This document shows positions 54,695-63,914 of a stretch of 64,000 nucleotides of DNA, in pieces. The stretch comes from Aliicoccus persicus. Its GTDB lineage: Bacteria; Bacillota; Bacilli; Staphylococcales; Salinicoccaceae. Where the stretch lies: positions 50,256 through 114,255 of the forward strand of contig NZ_FOIT01000005.1 of NCBI RefSeq assembly GCF_900110815.1. The letters run 5' to 3'. Every line of letters begins with the position of its first letter. The stretch's first letter is position 1. The position numbers were made by a program, and so were the translations under genes. The notes beneath the pieces are model-generated. The model saw only the letters and a program-made list of their open reading frames with translations. It was not told the DNA's origin and searched no databases.

Positions 54695-55621
54695 ATGAAA
54701 ACAGCTCGAATTATCTATAATCCCACATCTGGTAAAGAACAATTTAAACAATCTCTGGCGAAGGTGTTACAAAAGTTTGAAGAGGCAGGATTTATCACGA
54801 GTACGCATGCAACTACAGCACCGAACGATGCGACGAAAGCATCAGTGGCTGCTTGTGAAATGGGGATTGAACTGCTGATTGTTGCTGGTGGTGACGGTAC
54901 AGTCAGTGAAGTCATCAATGGACTCGCGCAATGTGAATCACGTCCGACACTCGGTGTTATACCGGTAGGAACGGTTAATGATTATGCGAAGGCACTTCAT
55001 ATTTCAGATGATATTTTTGAAGCTATCGACACGATTATAAACGGTGTGACGGTTGAAGTGGACATTGGAAAAATGAATGACAAGTACTTTATGAATATAG
55101 CTGGTGGTGGTAAAATTACAGAGGTATCATACGAAGCACCGAGTCGTCTTAAAGCGATTATCGGTCCGCTTGCATACTATGTAAAAGGTATCGAATTTCT
55201 ACCACAGATCACATCTTCTGAAGTAAAAATTGAATACGATGGTGAAGTGTTTCAAGGAAAAATCATGTTGTTTTTAATCGGGTTAACGAACTCGATTGGT
55301 GGATTTGACAAGCTCGTCGAAGACCCCGTATTTGATAATGGCTATTTTTCATTATTCATCGTTAGAGATGCATCGCTCGTTGAACTTGCGCATTTAATGA
55401 CGCTCGTTTCTAGAGGAGAACACTATGATCATCCGAAACTTCAAATCATCCGTGCGAAAAATATTTCAGTGGAAAGTACGAATGATTCAATGCAGCTGAA
55501 TTTAGATGGGGAATACGGTGGAAAACTGCCAGCAAAGTTTGAAAATTTACAAGCATTTTTATCGATACGTGTGCCAGAAGCAGTGAAGAATGCTCATTTT
55601 AAGCGCACAATACAATCTTAA
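54695..55621 (+). CDS. dgkB: Diacylglycerol kinase
   Basis: The 308-aa soluble kinase returns diacylglycerol, a by-product of lipoteichoic acid synthesis, to phosphatidic acid. VAGGDGTVSEVINGLA (about 65-80) is the nucleotide site and PVGTVNDYAKALH (about 89-101) the family block. It matches the DgkB of staphylococci in length and in its location between gatCAB and the rlmD gene. TAGGAG precedes the ATG. Confidence 0.93.
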   Translation: MKTARIIYNPTSGKEQFKQSLAKVLQKFEEAGFITSTHATTAPNDATKASVAACEMGIELLIVAGGDGTVSEVINGLAQCESRPTLGVIPVGTVNDYAKALHISDDIFEAIDTIINGVTVEVDIGKMNDKYFMNIAGGGKITEVSYEAPSRLKAIIGPLAYYVKGIEFLPQITSSEVKIEYDGEVFQGKIMLFLIGLTNSIGGFDKLVEDPVFDNGYFSLFIVRDASLVELAHLMTLVSRGEHYDHPKLQIIRAKNISVESTNDSMQLNLDGEYGGKLPAKFENLQAFLSIRVPEAVKNAHFKRTIQS

Positions 55622-55650
55622 ACGTAAGCAAATATGCTTGCGTTTTTTAC
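55621..55650 (+). terminator. Terminator after dgkB
   Basis: AACGTAAGC / GCTTGCGTT stem (one wobble pair) followed by six T residues. Confidence 0.82.
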
Positions 55651-55666
55651 TTTGGAGGGAAATCAG

Positions 55667-57457
55667 GTGAAGCTGACTATATTTGCGACGACGGACGTAC
55701 ATGGTGCGATTTATCCGTACAACTATTTTGATAATGAAGATAAAACGACGAGTTTGCTACATGCAGCGTCATATATTAAAGAATATCAGGCACGTCATAA
55801 AGAGGATGTCGTATTAACTATTGATAATGGAGACTTTTTACAAGGGGATACATGGAATGATTATGATGCAGAACATCCCGATCTAGCGCTTGCACCGACG
55901 GTGGTCAATGAGATATATGATGTTGTAGGACTTGGAAACCATGAATTTAACTTTGGTTTCGATTACTTGAATCAAGTGCTATCTAAGTACAAAGCACCGA
56001 TAATCAATTCGAATATTTCGTTTAAAAATTCATTGAAAGATGTCGTGAAACCGCATCACATTGTCAAAAAGAATATCAATGGCCATGTGCTAAAAATTGC
56101 TTTTGTCAGCGTCGTACCAACCCAGGTTACAAAGTGGGATCATGTGCATTTTCGCAGTGACGCGTCAATTGTCAGTCCGATGTTAGAAGCACTTAAAAAA
56201 GAAGTGCAACATGTACGTGATCAGGGTGCAGATGTTGTCATTGCACTTGCGCATACTGGTTTAAAAGTAGATGTGGATCCGTATGATGTACATGGTGAGA
56301 ATCAGGCGTATTTATTTGCACAAATGTCAGAGGAATTACAAATAGATGGCATCGTGTCCGGGCATACGCATGAAGTGTTTCCATCTGATGCACTTGATTT
56401 GCGTCATGATATAACAGATGGTGTGATTAACAATGTAGCGATTGTCCAACCCGGTGTGTCGGCCAAAAAGTTAGGGCAGCTTGATTTTGAATTGGAATTC
56501 CATGAAAACACATGGGAAATCAAGAAGCGCAGTGCGAAAGTATTAGAAGTCGATAAAATGCAACTGGACCAAGAGTTATTAGGCAAGTTCAAACCATATC
56601 ACGAAGATGTGAAGGACTATCTCACAGAACCAATCACAACGCTTAAAGAAGATTGGCATACGTACTTTGCTCAAGTGTTGCCGTCCCCTGCAGTTCAAGT
56701 GTCGGGTGAAGCGGCGAAAGTATATGCGGAAAAATTGATTGAAGACGGTATAATACCGAACCTACCCGTACTATCATTCAATGCACCGACGCGTGCAGGG
56801 AGAGATGGTGCACATGACTATACTCAGATTTTAGCGGGTCCATTAACGCTATCAGATGCAATCAATCTATATAAACATGCGAATACAATTGCGATATTAA
56901 AAATTAGCGGAAAGCGATTGAGAGAGTGGCTCGAGTGGAGTGCTTCTCAATTCTTAACAGATGGTGAGCCATCACTGCTTGATTCAAATGATTCAAAAAC
57001 GGGGTTCCCAAGTTATAATTTTGATATGTTTTACGATTTAGAATACATCGTTGATATAACAAGCCCGCCAAGATACAACAGTTCTGGCGCAAAGATTTCT
57101 GATAGTCGTCGTCTTTTATCGGCAACGTATAGAGGAGAACGTATCAAAGAGACGGATGTATTCCTTGTCGCTGCGAATAACTACCGCGCATCGAATACGC
57201 CATTGTTGCAAACACCAGACGTTGAAGTCGTCTATGAATCACATGTGCTCGTCCGCGATCTTTTGATCGACTACTTAAAGTCTGGGCGAACATTCACAAA
57301 AGCATCACCGCTGACTGTGTTACCATCAAAAAAATACACGTTCGTATCGGCAACGAAGGCACAACAATTTATAAAAGATGAGCCAATTCGTCATATTAAA
57401 GACTTGGGCAATGGCTTCAGCGTTTATGAGGTGGATTATGGCAATCACAAAAAATAA
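55667..57457 (+). CDS. Metallophosphatase / 5'-nucleotidase family protein without signal peptide
   Basis: The 596-aa protein has an N-terminal calcineurin-like phosphoesterase domain with metal motifs TTDVHG (D10, H12), DNGDFLQGD, GLGNHEFNFG, IALAHTG and SGHTHEVF, then a 5'-nucleotidase C-terminal domain with GPLTLSDAINLYKHANTIAILKISGKRLREWLE. This is the architecture of CpdB-type 2',3'-cyclic nucleotide phosphodiesterase/3'-nucleotidases. Those are normally exported, yet this one begins VKLTIFATTDVHG with no signal sequence. The GTG at 55667 has GGAGG eight bases upstream. The end overlaps rlmD by 20 bp. Confidence 0.88.
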   Translation: MKLTIFATTDVHGAIYPYNYFDNEDKTTSLLHAASYIKEYQARHKEDVVLTIDNGDFLQGDTWNDYDAEHPDLALAPTVVNEIYDVVGLGNHEFNFGFDYLNQVLSKYKAPIINSNISFKNSLKDVVKPHHIVKKNINGHVLKIAFVSVVPTQVTKWDHVHFRSDASIVSPMLEALKKEVQHVRDQGADVVIALAHTGLKVDVDPYDVHGENQAYLFAQMSEELQIDGIVSGHTHEVFPSDALDLRHDITDGVINNVAIVQPGVSAKKLGQLDFELEFHENTWEIKKRSAKVLEVDKMQLDQELLGKFKPYHEDVKDYLTEPITTLKEDWHTYFAQVLPSPAVQVSGEAAKVYAEKLIEDGIIPNLPVLSFNAPTRAGRDGAHDYTQILAGPLTLSDAINLYKHANTIAILKISGKRLREWLEWSASQFLTDGEPSLLDSNDSKTGFPSYNFDMFYDLEYIVDITSPPRYNSSGAKISDSRRLLSATYRGERIKETDVFLVAANNYRASNTPLLQTPDVEVVYESHVLVRDLLIDYLKSGRTFTKASPLTVLPSKKYTFVSATKAQQFIKDEPIRHIKDLGNGFSVYEVDYGNHKK

Positions 57458-58793
57458 TTATTATGAAGGCACAGTTGTTGACTACACACACGAGGGGCTT
57501 GGTGTTATAAAAATCGACGGGTATCCTGTGTTTATTCAAGATGCGCTGCTCAATGAGTCCATCCGTTTTAAAGCAATCAAAGTGAACAGTAAGTTTGGCT
57601 ATGGCAAGCTGATCGATATCATCAACAAATCAGAAAACCGAATAGAACCACCGTGCCCATACTATTTTCAGTGTGGCGGCTGTCAAATTCAGTCGATGTC
57701 ATATGAAGAACAACTTGAGTTTAAACGTATCGTCGTGAAAAATAATATGCGACGATTACCAATTGACCTATTGATCCATCCGACGGTGGGAGATAATGAT
57801 GGCAATTACTACCGTAATAAGTCACAAATCCCTGTGCAAATGCGTGACGGGAAACTGGAGATGGGCTTTTACAGAGAGCGCTCGCACGACTTAATCAATA
57901 TCGACCATTGCCTCATCCAAAAAGACATTCACAATGAACTAATGTTGCGGACGAAAGAATTGATTGAAGCGGAAAATATCTCGATCTACGATGAAAAGAA
58001 ACATCAAGGATTACTAAGACATGTCATCATACGTTCATCACATGATGACGCACAAGTTCAGATCACATTCGTAACTAACGGAAAGGAAAATGTGTTCCGA
58101 AACATCACCAACACACTTGCTGCAGAGTATCCGAACATTAAAAGCATCGTACAAAACATCAACGATAGAAAAACGAATGTAATCATGGGTAGAGAAAATA
58201 AAGTACGCCATGGAGAACCATACATTGTAGACACGCTTCTAGGAAAACAGTTCAAAATCCGAACGAATAGTTTTTATCAGGTGAATCATCGTCAAACTGA
58301 AAAACTATATCAACTCGCAATTGATGCAGCCGAATTAAAAGGTGACGAAGTAATCGTTGATACGTATTGTGGAATCGGAACGATCGGCCTTTCAGTTGCG
58401 GATAAAGTAAAACAACTCATCGGTATTGAAATCGTCGAGAGCGCGGTCCTCGATGCGCGTGAAAATGCGAAGTTAAACAATGTGGAGAATGCGACCTTTT
58501 ATCAAGGTGCATCAGAAGATGTGATGAAAGAACTCGTGGTAGACGGGATTAAACCAGATGTCGTATTTGTCGATCCACCGAGAAAAGGATGCCATACAGA
58601 CTTTTTGGAATGTTTAATAGAAGTATCTCCAGAGAAAATTATCTATGTATCATGTAATCCAAGCACGCTTGCACGCGATATGAAGTACTTGATGGCGAAT
58701 GGATACACAGCAAAAGAAGTCAGACCACTGGACATGTTTCCTCAGACGAATCATGTGGAGAGCGTAGTTTTGTTGATTAAAGTACATAAATAA
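57438..58793 (+). CDS. rlmD: 23S rRNA (uracil-5-)-methyltransferase
   Basis: The 451-aa protein belongs to the RumA/TrmA family of SAM-dependent RNA m5U methyltransferases. An N-terminal TRAM domain (to about 60) is followed by an iron-sulfur cysteine set beginning CPYYFQCGGC (C73, C79, C82), the SAM site DTYCGIGTIGLS, VDPPRKGC and VSCNPSTLARD with the catalytic cysteine. Gram-positive members may modify one or two 23S sites or tRNA, so the exact target is uncertain. The ATG at 57438 has GAGGTGG upstream within the preceding gene. Confidence 0.92.
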   Translation: MAITKNNYYEGTVVDYTHEGLGVIKIDGYPVFIQDALLNESIRFKAIKVNSKFGYGKLIDIINKSENRIEPPCPYYFQCGGCQIQSMSYEEQLEFKRIVVKNNMRRLPIDLLIHPTVGDNDGNYYRNKSQIPVQMRDGKLEMGFYRERSHDLINIDHCLIQKDIHNELMLRTKELIEAENISIYDEKKHQGLLRHVIIRSSHDDAQVQITFVTNGKENVFRNITNTLAAEYPNIKSIVQNINDRKTNVIMGRENKVRHGEPYIVDTLLGKQFKIRTNSFYQVNHRQTEKLYQLAIDAAELKGDEVIVDTYCGIGTIGLSVADKVKQLIGIEIVESAVLDARENAKLNNVENATFYQGASEDVMKELVVDGIKPDVVFVDPPRKGCHTDFLECLIEVSPEKIIYVSCNPSTLARDMKYLMANGYTAKEVRPLDMFPQTNHVESVVLLIKVHK

Positions 58794-58893
58794 TTATTAT
58801 GGATATAAGATATGTAAAGTCGATAGCCGGACTTAAGTTAAATCAGTCGGCACAGAATCCGATTACATATCTGACTCCACAGGAGTGAGATAA

Positions 58894-58912
58894 AATTCCG
58901 ATTTTCGGAATT
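58894..58912. other. Small palindrome upstream of the Nudix gene
   Basis: AATTCCGATTTTCGGAATT is a perfect 8-bp inverted repeat with a 3-nt loop, 31 bases before the Nudix start. It lacks a T tract, so it may be an operator or a poor terminator of rlmD. Confidence 0.4.
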
Positions 58913-58943
58913 AAACATATTTGAATTTGTGAGGATAGTTTAT

Positions 58944-59432
58944 ATGTCGGAAAAATGGGACGCATATGATAAAGAATTTAATATAATTGATAACATGATA
59001 CTTGAAAGAGGACAAAAGATACCAAAGGATGTTTATCATTTGGTAGGCGAGATTATCGTAAAACATATAGATGGAACTTATTTACTTATGCAAAGAGATT
59101 TACGCAAGCACTTGGGTGGAATGTGGGAACTCACAGCTGGTGGTTCGGCTTTGCAGGGAGAAAATTCTTTGGAGTGTGCTATTAGAGAATTAGAAGAAGA
59201 AACAGGAATTAAGACAACAGATTTGATTGAACTTGATAGAATTGTGCATGAAGCACACCAATCATTATATGTTGAATTTTTATATGTCGCAGATTGTAAT
59301 AAGGATATAGTAAAACTTCAAAAAGATGAAACCATTGCATATAAATGGGTAACAAGAGATGAAATATTAAATATGCAAGATAATATGGCATCATCTAGAG
59401 CATTGAGAATGATAATAGAGCAAAGGTTTTAA
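58944..59432 (+). CDS. Nudix hydrolase
   Basis: The 162-aa protein carries a full Nudix box at residues 66-88 (GGSALQGENS, then RELEEETG) preceded by GGMWELTAGG, resembling the YfcD/isopentenyl-diphosphate-isomerase-like branch rather than MutT. The substrate is unknown. The ATG at 58944 follows GAGGATAG; a GTG at 58929 is in frame. The base composition is clearly more AT-rich than the core genes before it, with many AAT, ATA and GAT codons, and an IS3 remnant lies downstream. Both suggest horizontal acquisition. Confidence 0.85.
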   Translation: MSEKWDAYDKEFNIIDNMILERGQKIPKDVYHLVGEIIVKHIDGTYLLMQRDLRKHLGGMWELTAGGSALQGENSLECAIRELEEETGIKTTDLIELDRIVHEAHQSLYVEFLYVADCNKDIVKLQKDETIAYKWVTRDEILNMQDNMASSRALRMIIEQRF

Positions 59433-59841
59433 CACAAATCCCAGTTTGTCGAGATGATGTTAGACAATGAAATTGTAATTTACGCAATAGGCATTTACCC
59501 TATTTGCCTATACGAGCAATAAGGCAATTCAATATTGGTATCGGTTCGACATACCCATTTTAAGGCGAAAATAGGTGTTCCACCATTCCCTTGTACAGTG
59601 GGAGTTGAATAGGTTGTTCACCCACGAACCGAGCCACGTGGAGTGTGTTGTCTTGATGTCAAGGGTGGATGAATAAGAGTGATTGAAGTATTGCTAGAAT
59701 GATGTTTATAGGGTTTTTCCTAAGTTTATTTTATGTTAATAAACAGGTGGAACCCTTTTTGTTGTTGGGGTTAGAGATGATGGAAATTGGGGTTCAGTCG
59801 ATGGAATGGATTTATGGTAGGAGAGTTGACAGGATAGATAA
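59433..59841. other. 409-bp stretch without a recognisable gene
   Basis: This segment between the Nudix gene and the transposase remnant has no ORF I would call and no familiar RNA. It contains short reverse-strand peptide-like stretches broken by stops, compatible with decayed coding sequence. I regard it as debris of the insertion that brought the IS3 fragment. Confidence 0.5.
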
Positions 59842-60105
59842 TTGGGGAAATCGTGTTATTTAAGACTAATTAATATCATGAATAGACTCAGTAGAAATCT
59901 CATTAAACAGGCACCGATGGAGGTGCTCGTCAGTGATTTAACCGATGTAAAAGTGTCAGGAAAGTGGCATTACATATGTGTATTTATTGACCTGTTTAAT
60001 CGTGAGATTGTTGGACATATTGGACACTCAGATGCTAAACATTCTGAGTGTTTTATATTTTACCCACAATTTTTAAACTTTAGTGTTGACTCTAACGTTA
60101 CGTGA
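59842..60105 (+). pseudogene. IS3-family transposase (OrfB) remnant
   Basis: Residues about 24-66 of this 87-codon frame (59911-60039) read APMEVLVSDLTDVKVSGKW and HYICVFIDLFNREIVGH, the start of the rve integrase core of IS3/IS150-type transposases, with the first two catalytic aspartates (D32, D50). The downstream half with the last Glu and the upstream OrfA and HTH parts are missing. The frame runs into the promoter of the MerR gene. No terminal inverted repeats were found. Confidence 0.85.
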
Positions 60106-60116
60106 TACCTTAATGT
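60086..60116 (+). promoter_or_regulatory. MerR-type promoter with 19-bp spacer
   Basis: TTGACT (60086-60091) and TAATGT (60111-60116) are separated by 19 bp, the over-long spacing typical of MerR-activated promoters. The spacer contains CTAACGTTACGTGAT, close to operators of TipAL/Mta-type regulators. Autoregulation of the downstream gene is expected. Confidence 0.75.
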
Positions 60117-60140
60117 GGATATCGAAAGGAGGGAAAGTCA

Positions 60141-60887
60141 TTGGCTATGAAAGTTAAAGAGATTGCTGATTTAGTTGGTATTAGTGTGCGAACACTACAT
60201 TATTATGATGAGATTGGATTATTATCACCAGAAGAGACAACGGATTCTGGTTACCGTCTTTACTCAAATAACAACTTGATGATGCTGCAACAAATCTTGT
60301 TTTTCAAAGAACTCGGTGTGCCATTAAAGGATATAAAAGAAATCATCAGCAGTTCTTCATTCGATCAACATGAAGCACTCGTACGACATCAAGAAATGTT
60401 AGAAAAGAAACGTAATCAATTGGATAAGTTAATCAATACTGTAGATAAGACTATTAAACATATGAATGGAGAGATTGATATGACAAATAAAGAAAAATTT
60501 GAAGGATTTGATTTTAGTCATAATCCGTACGAAGAAGAGGCGCGCAAACTTTATGGTGACAAAGCTGTCGATGAATCGAATGCCAAAGTGAAAAGTATGT
60601 CTAAAGACACCCAAAATGAGGCGCAAGAAGAAATGACGAGAATTTATACAAATCTCGCTTCTATCCGAAATACATCACCTGAATCTAATGAGGCACAAGT
60701 AGCAATCAAAGAATGGTTTGATTATTTAAATCATTACTTCGGAAATTATTCGCTTGAAGCGTTTAAAGGATTAGGCCAGATGTATGTCGATGATGAACGC
60801 TTCACTAAAAACATTGACCAATATGGTGAAGGTCTCGCAAAATTTATGTGTGAAGCGATGGCTCACTTTGCAGACATAAATAAATAA
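60141..60887 (+). CDS. MerR family regulator, TipAL/Mta type
   Basis: The 248-aa protein has an N-terminal MerR winged helix (VKEIADLVGISVRTLHYYDEIGLL, then GYRLYS), a dimerisation coiled coil (about 75-112) and a C-terminal TipAS ligand-binding domain (about 120-248) ending GLGQMYVDDERFTKNIDQYGEGLAKFM. Mta of B. subtilis has the same layout and length and activates multidrug exporter genes and itself. The start looks like the TTG at 60141, eight bases after AAGGAGG; an ATG lies two codons later. Its ligand is unknown. Confidence 0.9.
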   Translation: MAMKVKEIADLVGISVRTLHYYDEIGLLSPEETTDSGYRLYSNNNLMMLQQILFFKELGVPLKDIKEIISSSSFDQHEALVRHQEMLEKKRNQLDKLINTVDKTIKHMNGEIDMTNKEKFEGFDFSHNPYEEEARKLYGDKAVDESNAKVKSMSKDTQNEAQEEMTRIYTNLASIRNTSPESNEAQVAIKEWFDYLNHYFGNYSLEAFKGLGQMYVDDERFTKNIDQYGEGLAKFMCEAMAHFADINK

Positions 60888-60931
60888 CTTTTAACCGAAT
60901 GTTTCATGCCATCCAAGTATAAGCAGTCATT

Positions 60932-60960
60932 TTGATATCCCGCCAATATTCTACTAACAT
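60932..60960 (+). promoter_or_regulatory. Promoter of the SDR gene
   Basis: TTGATA (60932-60937), a 17-bp spacer and TAACAT (60955-60960) form a plausible sigma-A promoter 76 bases before the SDR start. Confidence 0.55.
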
Positions 60961-61035
60961 TAAAAATATGAAACACTTTTACAGATTTTAAAGTGTTAAG
61001 TAATGAAAATGGAATCTAAGTAGGAGGACGTATCA

Positions 61036-61695
61036 ATGAACGTACTTGTAATTGGAGCAAATGGACAAATTGGTCAACATCTTGTGACTAAACTACAAGA
61101 ATCAGGTAAGCATCAAGCGACTGCCATGGTTAGAAATGAGGAGCAGACGGCTAAGTTTGAAGCACAAGGAGCCAAAACAGCACTTGTTGACCTAGAGGGA
61201 AGCATTGAGAAAATTGCTGAGGCAGCACGTGGTATGGATGCTGTTGTATTTACAGCAGGTTCAGGTGGTCATACGGGTGCTGATAAAACGATGCTGATCG
61301 ACTTAGATGGTGCTATTAAATCGATGAAAGCGGCTAAACAAGCAGGTGTTAAACGCTTTGTAATAGTAAGTGCAATTGGAGTTCATAGATATCATGATGG
61401 TAACCATGATCAAACAACGAGCGCTATTTCGTATTACAGTGCAGCTAAATATTACGCAGATGTTTGGTTACAGGACAGTGGACTTGATTATACAATCATC
61501 CGTCCAGGCGGACTAACGAACGATCCTGGTACTGGAAAAGTCGACGTTGCGAATGACCTTGAGTTTGGATCGATTTCACGTGAAGATGTTGCATCTGCAA
61601 TTCTTGCAGCACTTGAGAATGATCAAACAATAGGAAAATCATTCGATATGATCAACGGAGAAACTTCAATTGAGGATGCATTAAAAGCATTATAA
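61036..61695 (+). CDS. NAD(P)H-binding atypical SDR
   Basis: The 219-aa protein is an atypical short-chain dehydrogenase of the YhfK/YwnB type. GANGQIG (7-13) is the dinucleotide site; VVFTAGSGGHTG, FVIVSAIGVHRY and SYYSAAKYYAD follow, the last with the Y-x-x-x-K catalytic pair, then YTIIRPGGLTND. Members are flavin or NAD(P) reductases, often stress-induced; the substrate is unknown. AGGAGG lies upstream of the ATG. Confidence 0.88.
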   Translation: MNVLVIGANGQIGQHLVTKLQESGKHQATAMVRNEEQTAKFEAQGAKTALVDLEGSIEKIAEAARGMDAVVFTAGSGGHTGADKTMLIDLDGAIKSMKAAKQAGVKRFVIVSAIGVHRYHDGNHDQTTSAISYYSAAKYYADVWLQDSGLDYTIIRPGGLTNDPGTGKVDVANDLEFGSISREDVASAILAALENDQTIGKSFDMINGETSIEDALKAL

Positions 61696-61712
61696 TTTTA
61701 AAAAAATCTATA

Positions 61713-61748
61713 AAGTCTCAGAAGCAAATGCTTTTGAGACTTTTTTTG
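61713..61748 (+). terminator. Terminator after the SDR gene
   Basis: AAGTCTCAGAAGC / GCTTTTGAGACTT stem (one mismatch) followed by seven T residues. Confidence 0.88.
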
Positions 61749-61886
61749 ATAATAAAATAAAGTTACACGATTATTGATTGAAAAAATAATGAATTTTTTA
61801 GAATCTATCAAAATATCAGGCCATCATACAAGACATATTCATCTCCAATGATATACTTGAACTAACAACATGTGGAGGTATCAAAA

Positions 61887-62801
61887 GTGAATTCGAATGT
61901 GGGTCTCATGATAGAGGGCGGCGGCATGCGATGTGCGTATTCAATTGGTGTACTTGACCTGTTTCTCGAAAAAGAATTGGAGTTTAAAAGTGTTGCAACA
62001 GCATCAGCAGGTGCAGTGATTGCAGGGTCTTTCATCTCAAAACAGAAGCGTAGGAATTACGAAATGCTGAGTAATTTAAGTGATAACAGTAAAGCAATTT
62101 CAATATTTCGCTGGTTCAAGGAAAAAGAACTGTTCAATATGGATTACATTTTTGACGAAATACCCAAAAGTTTATTTCCGCTTGATTTTAATAACATCAA
62201 GAACTCGGAGACGGAGCTTATCATTGGCACGACGGACATCAACACTGGTGAACCGGTATACTACAATGAATTTAATTCACTTGACGACTTGAATATGGTT
62301 ACCCGTGCCTCATGTTCATTGCCTGTTCTTGCCTCTAGTGTGAAATATGATGGAAGGGAATTGATGGATGGTGGCGTATCCAACCCACTTTTGATTGAAC
62401 CTTTGCTCGAACGTGGATTGACTAAAAATGTCATTATTTTGACCCGTAATTTCGGTTATAAAAAACAGGCGACACAATTGAACTGGTTGTATAAAAGACT
62501 GTTCAAAGATAAGCCTGCACTTAGAAAGCTGTTGAAATATCGACATCGTGCATACAATTCAACGATGGAGATGATCAATGAACTTCAGAAACGTGGAGAG
62601 CTTTTTGTTATCCAACCAGAACTGCCATTACTCGCAAGCCGGGTGGAACAGGATAAGTTTAAGCTTCAAGAATTATACATGTTGGGTTACAGGGATGGGA
62701 AGAAGAAATACGAGGATCTGAAGGCATTCATTAGCGGCATCCCGGTGGATCAGTTCGAGTCTCGAGGCGCAGTTGATTTTCGAGCTGAAACTACGAATTA
62801 A
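61887..62801 (+). CDS. Patatin-like phospholipase family protein
   Basis: The 304-aa protein has the patatin core: oxyanion-hole glycines GGGMR (11-15), the nucleophile S40 in ATASAGAV and the catalytic D161 in DGGVSNP. It resembles the YjjU branch of bacterial patatins, which hydrolyse acyl esters of lipids. The usual G-x-S-x-G reads T-A-S-A-G, so the first glycine is replaced. The GTG at 61887 is eight bases after GGAGG; a GTG at 61872 would overlap that site. No signal peptide. Confidence 0.85.
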   Translation: MNSNVGLMIEGGGMRCAYSIGVLDLFLEKELEFKSVATASAGAVIAGSFISKQKRRNYEMLSNLSDNSKAISIFRWFKEKELFNMDYIFDEIPKSLFPLDFNNIKNSETELIIGTTDINTGEPVYYNEFNSLDDLNMVTRASCSLPVLASSVKYDGRELMDGGVSNPLLIEPLLERGLTKNVIILTRNFGYKKQATQLNWLYKRLFKDKPALRKLLKYRHRAYNSTMEMINELQKRGELFVIQPELPLLASRVEQDKFKLQELYMLGYRDGKKKYEDLKAFISGIPVDQFESRGAVDFRAETTN

Positions 62802-63046
62802 TTGATGTCATCAATTCATGATGATAATGAAGAATCTGTCTTATATTTTTTATAATTTTAATAGAATATCCGTTGATTTGCTCCTCCTTAAGTAGACATT
62901 TAAAAAAGTAGAAACTTCAGGGGGAGTATTTTGTAGAAATCTAATATTGTATATCCAAATGAATTCTTTAAGCAGTTGCTCCAATTGCTATATAAAAAGC
63001 TGCTGATAATGTAAAGTAAACAATAAATATGTAAGTGGAGGTTCAT

Positions 63047-63409
63047 ATGATACTCGGATTGCATCATGCTCAAATCACTATTCCAAAAGGTGCGGAAGAA
63101 GAGGGTAAACAGTTTTATTGCGATATATTAGGCTTAAAAGAAGTAGAAAAACCAGAATCACTCAAAGGACGTGGAGGTTTTTGGTTAGAAGTTGGAGATA
63201 GAAATGTTCATGTCGGTACAGAAGACGGATTTGACAGAAACACGACGAAGGCTCATATAGCGTATTTAGTCGATGATATTTCTTATTGGAAAAGATGGTT
63301 AGAGAAAAATGGTGTCAAGCCAATTGAAGGTGTTCCAATACCAGGCTTTGATAGGTTTGAGTTTAGGGATCCATTTGGTAATCGGGTGGAAATGATTCAA
63401 GAAATATAA
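63047..63409 (+). CDS. VOC family protein (glyoxalase/bleomycin-resistance fold)
   Basis: The 120-aa protein has one VOC module: LGLHHAQITIPKGAEEEGKQFYCDILGL at the start, FWLEVGDRNVHVG in the middle and FDRFEFRDPFGNRVEMI at the end, with H and E residues positioned for a metal. It could be a lyase, dioxygenase or binding protein; the substrate is unknown. GGAGG lies five bases before the ATG at 63047. The preceding 245 bp (62802-63046) show no gene. Confidence 0.85.
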   Translation: MILGLHHAQITIPKGAEEEGKQFYCDILGLKEVEKPESLKGRGGFWLEVGDRNVHVGTEDGFDRNTTKAHIAYLVDDISYWKRWLEKNGVKPIEGVPIPGFDRFEFRDPFGNRVEMIQEI

Positions 63410-63440
63410 GATGAGATTAATCAAGAAAGGAGTCTTAAAG

Positions 63441-63914
63441 ATGATTAATGATACTGATAAAAAATACTTAAAACGTTGTATTGAACTAGCAAAGACTGCG
63501 CTTGAAAATAATGATGAGCCATTCGGTTCTGTTCTTGTTTCAGCGGATGGTGAAGTACTGATGGAAGATCATAATCATGTTGCAGGTGGTGACCATACAC
63601 AACATCCGGAATTTGCGTTGGCAAGATGGGCTGCAAATAATATGACGCCTGAAGAAAGAAGCAAAGCAACAGTCTATACTTCTGGTGAGCATTGCCCGAT
63701 GTGTTCGGCTGCGCACGGTTGGGTTGGCTTAGGCAGAATTGTGTTTGCAAGTTCAACTGAACAATTAACGCAGTGGTTGGATGAATTAGGTGTCGCACCA
63801 TCACGTGTTCGAAATCTTTCGATACAAGACGTCATTCGTGATGCGGAAGTGGATGGACCGGTACCTGAATTAGCAGAAGAAGTAAGGAAGTTACACGAGC
63901 AATTTCACTCATAA
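63441..63914 (+). CDS. Nucleoside/cytidine deaminase-like protein
   Basis: The 157-aa protein has the cytidine-deaminase fold zinc motifs: H55-P-E57 (in place of the usual H-A-E) and HCPMC with C85 and C88. PFGSVLVSADGEVLMEDHN fits guanine-deaminase- and TadA-like members. The substrate cannot be fixed. The ATG at 63441 follows AAGGAG; the frame extends back to 63411. The gene starts 31 bases after the VOC gene and probably shares its transcript. Confidence 0.85.
   Translation: MINDTDKKYLKRCIELAKTALENNDEPFGSVLVSADGEVLMEDHNHVAGGDHTQHPEFALARWAANNMTPEERSKATVYTSGEHCPMCSAAHGWVGLGRIVFASSTEQLTQWLDELGVAPSRVRNLSIQDVIRDAEVDGPVPELAEEVRKLHEQFHS

Noticed and set aside
59520-59560. GGTATCGGTTCGACATACC as a tRNA T arm
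   Set aside because: The loop has nine bases rather than seven and no acceptor, D or anticodon arms can be built around it.
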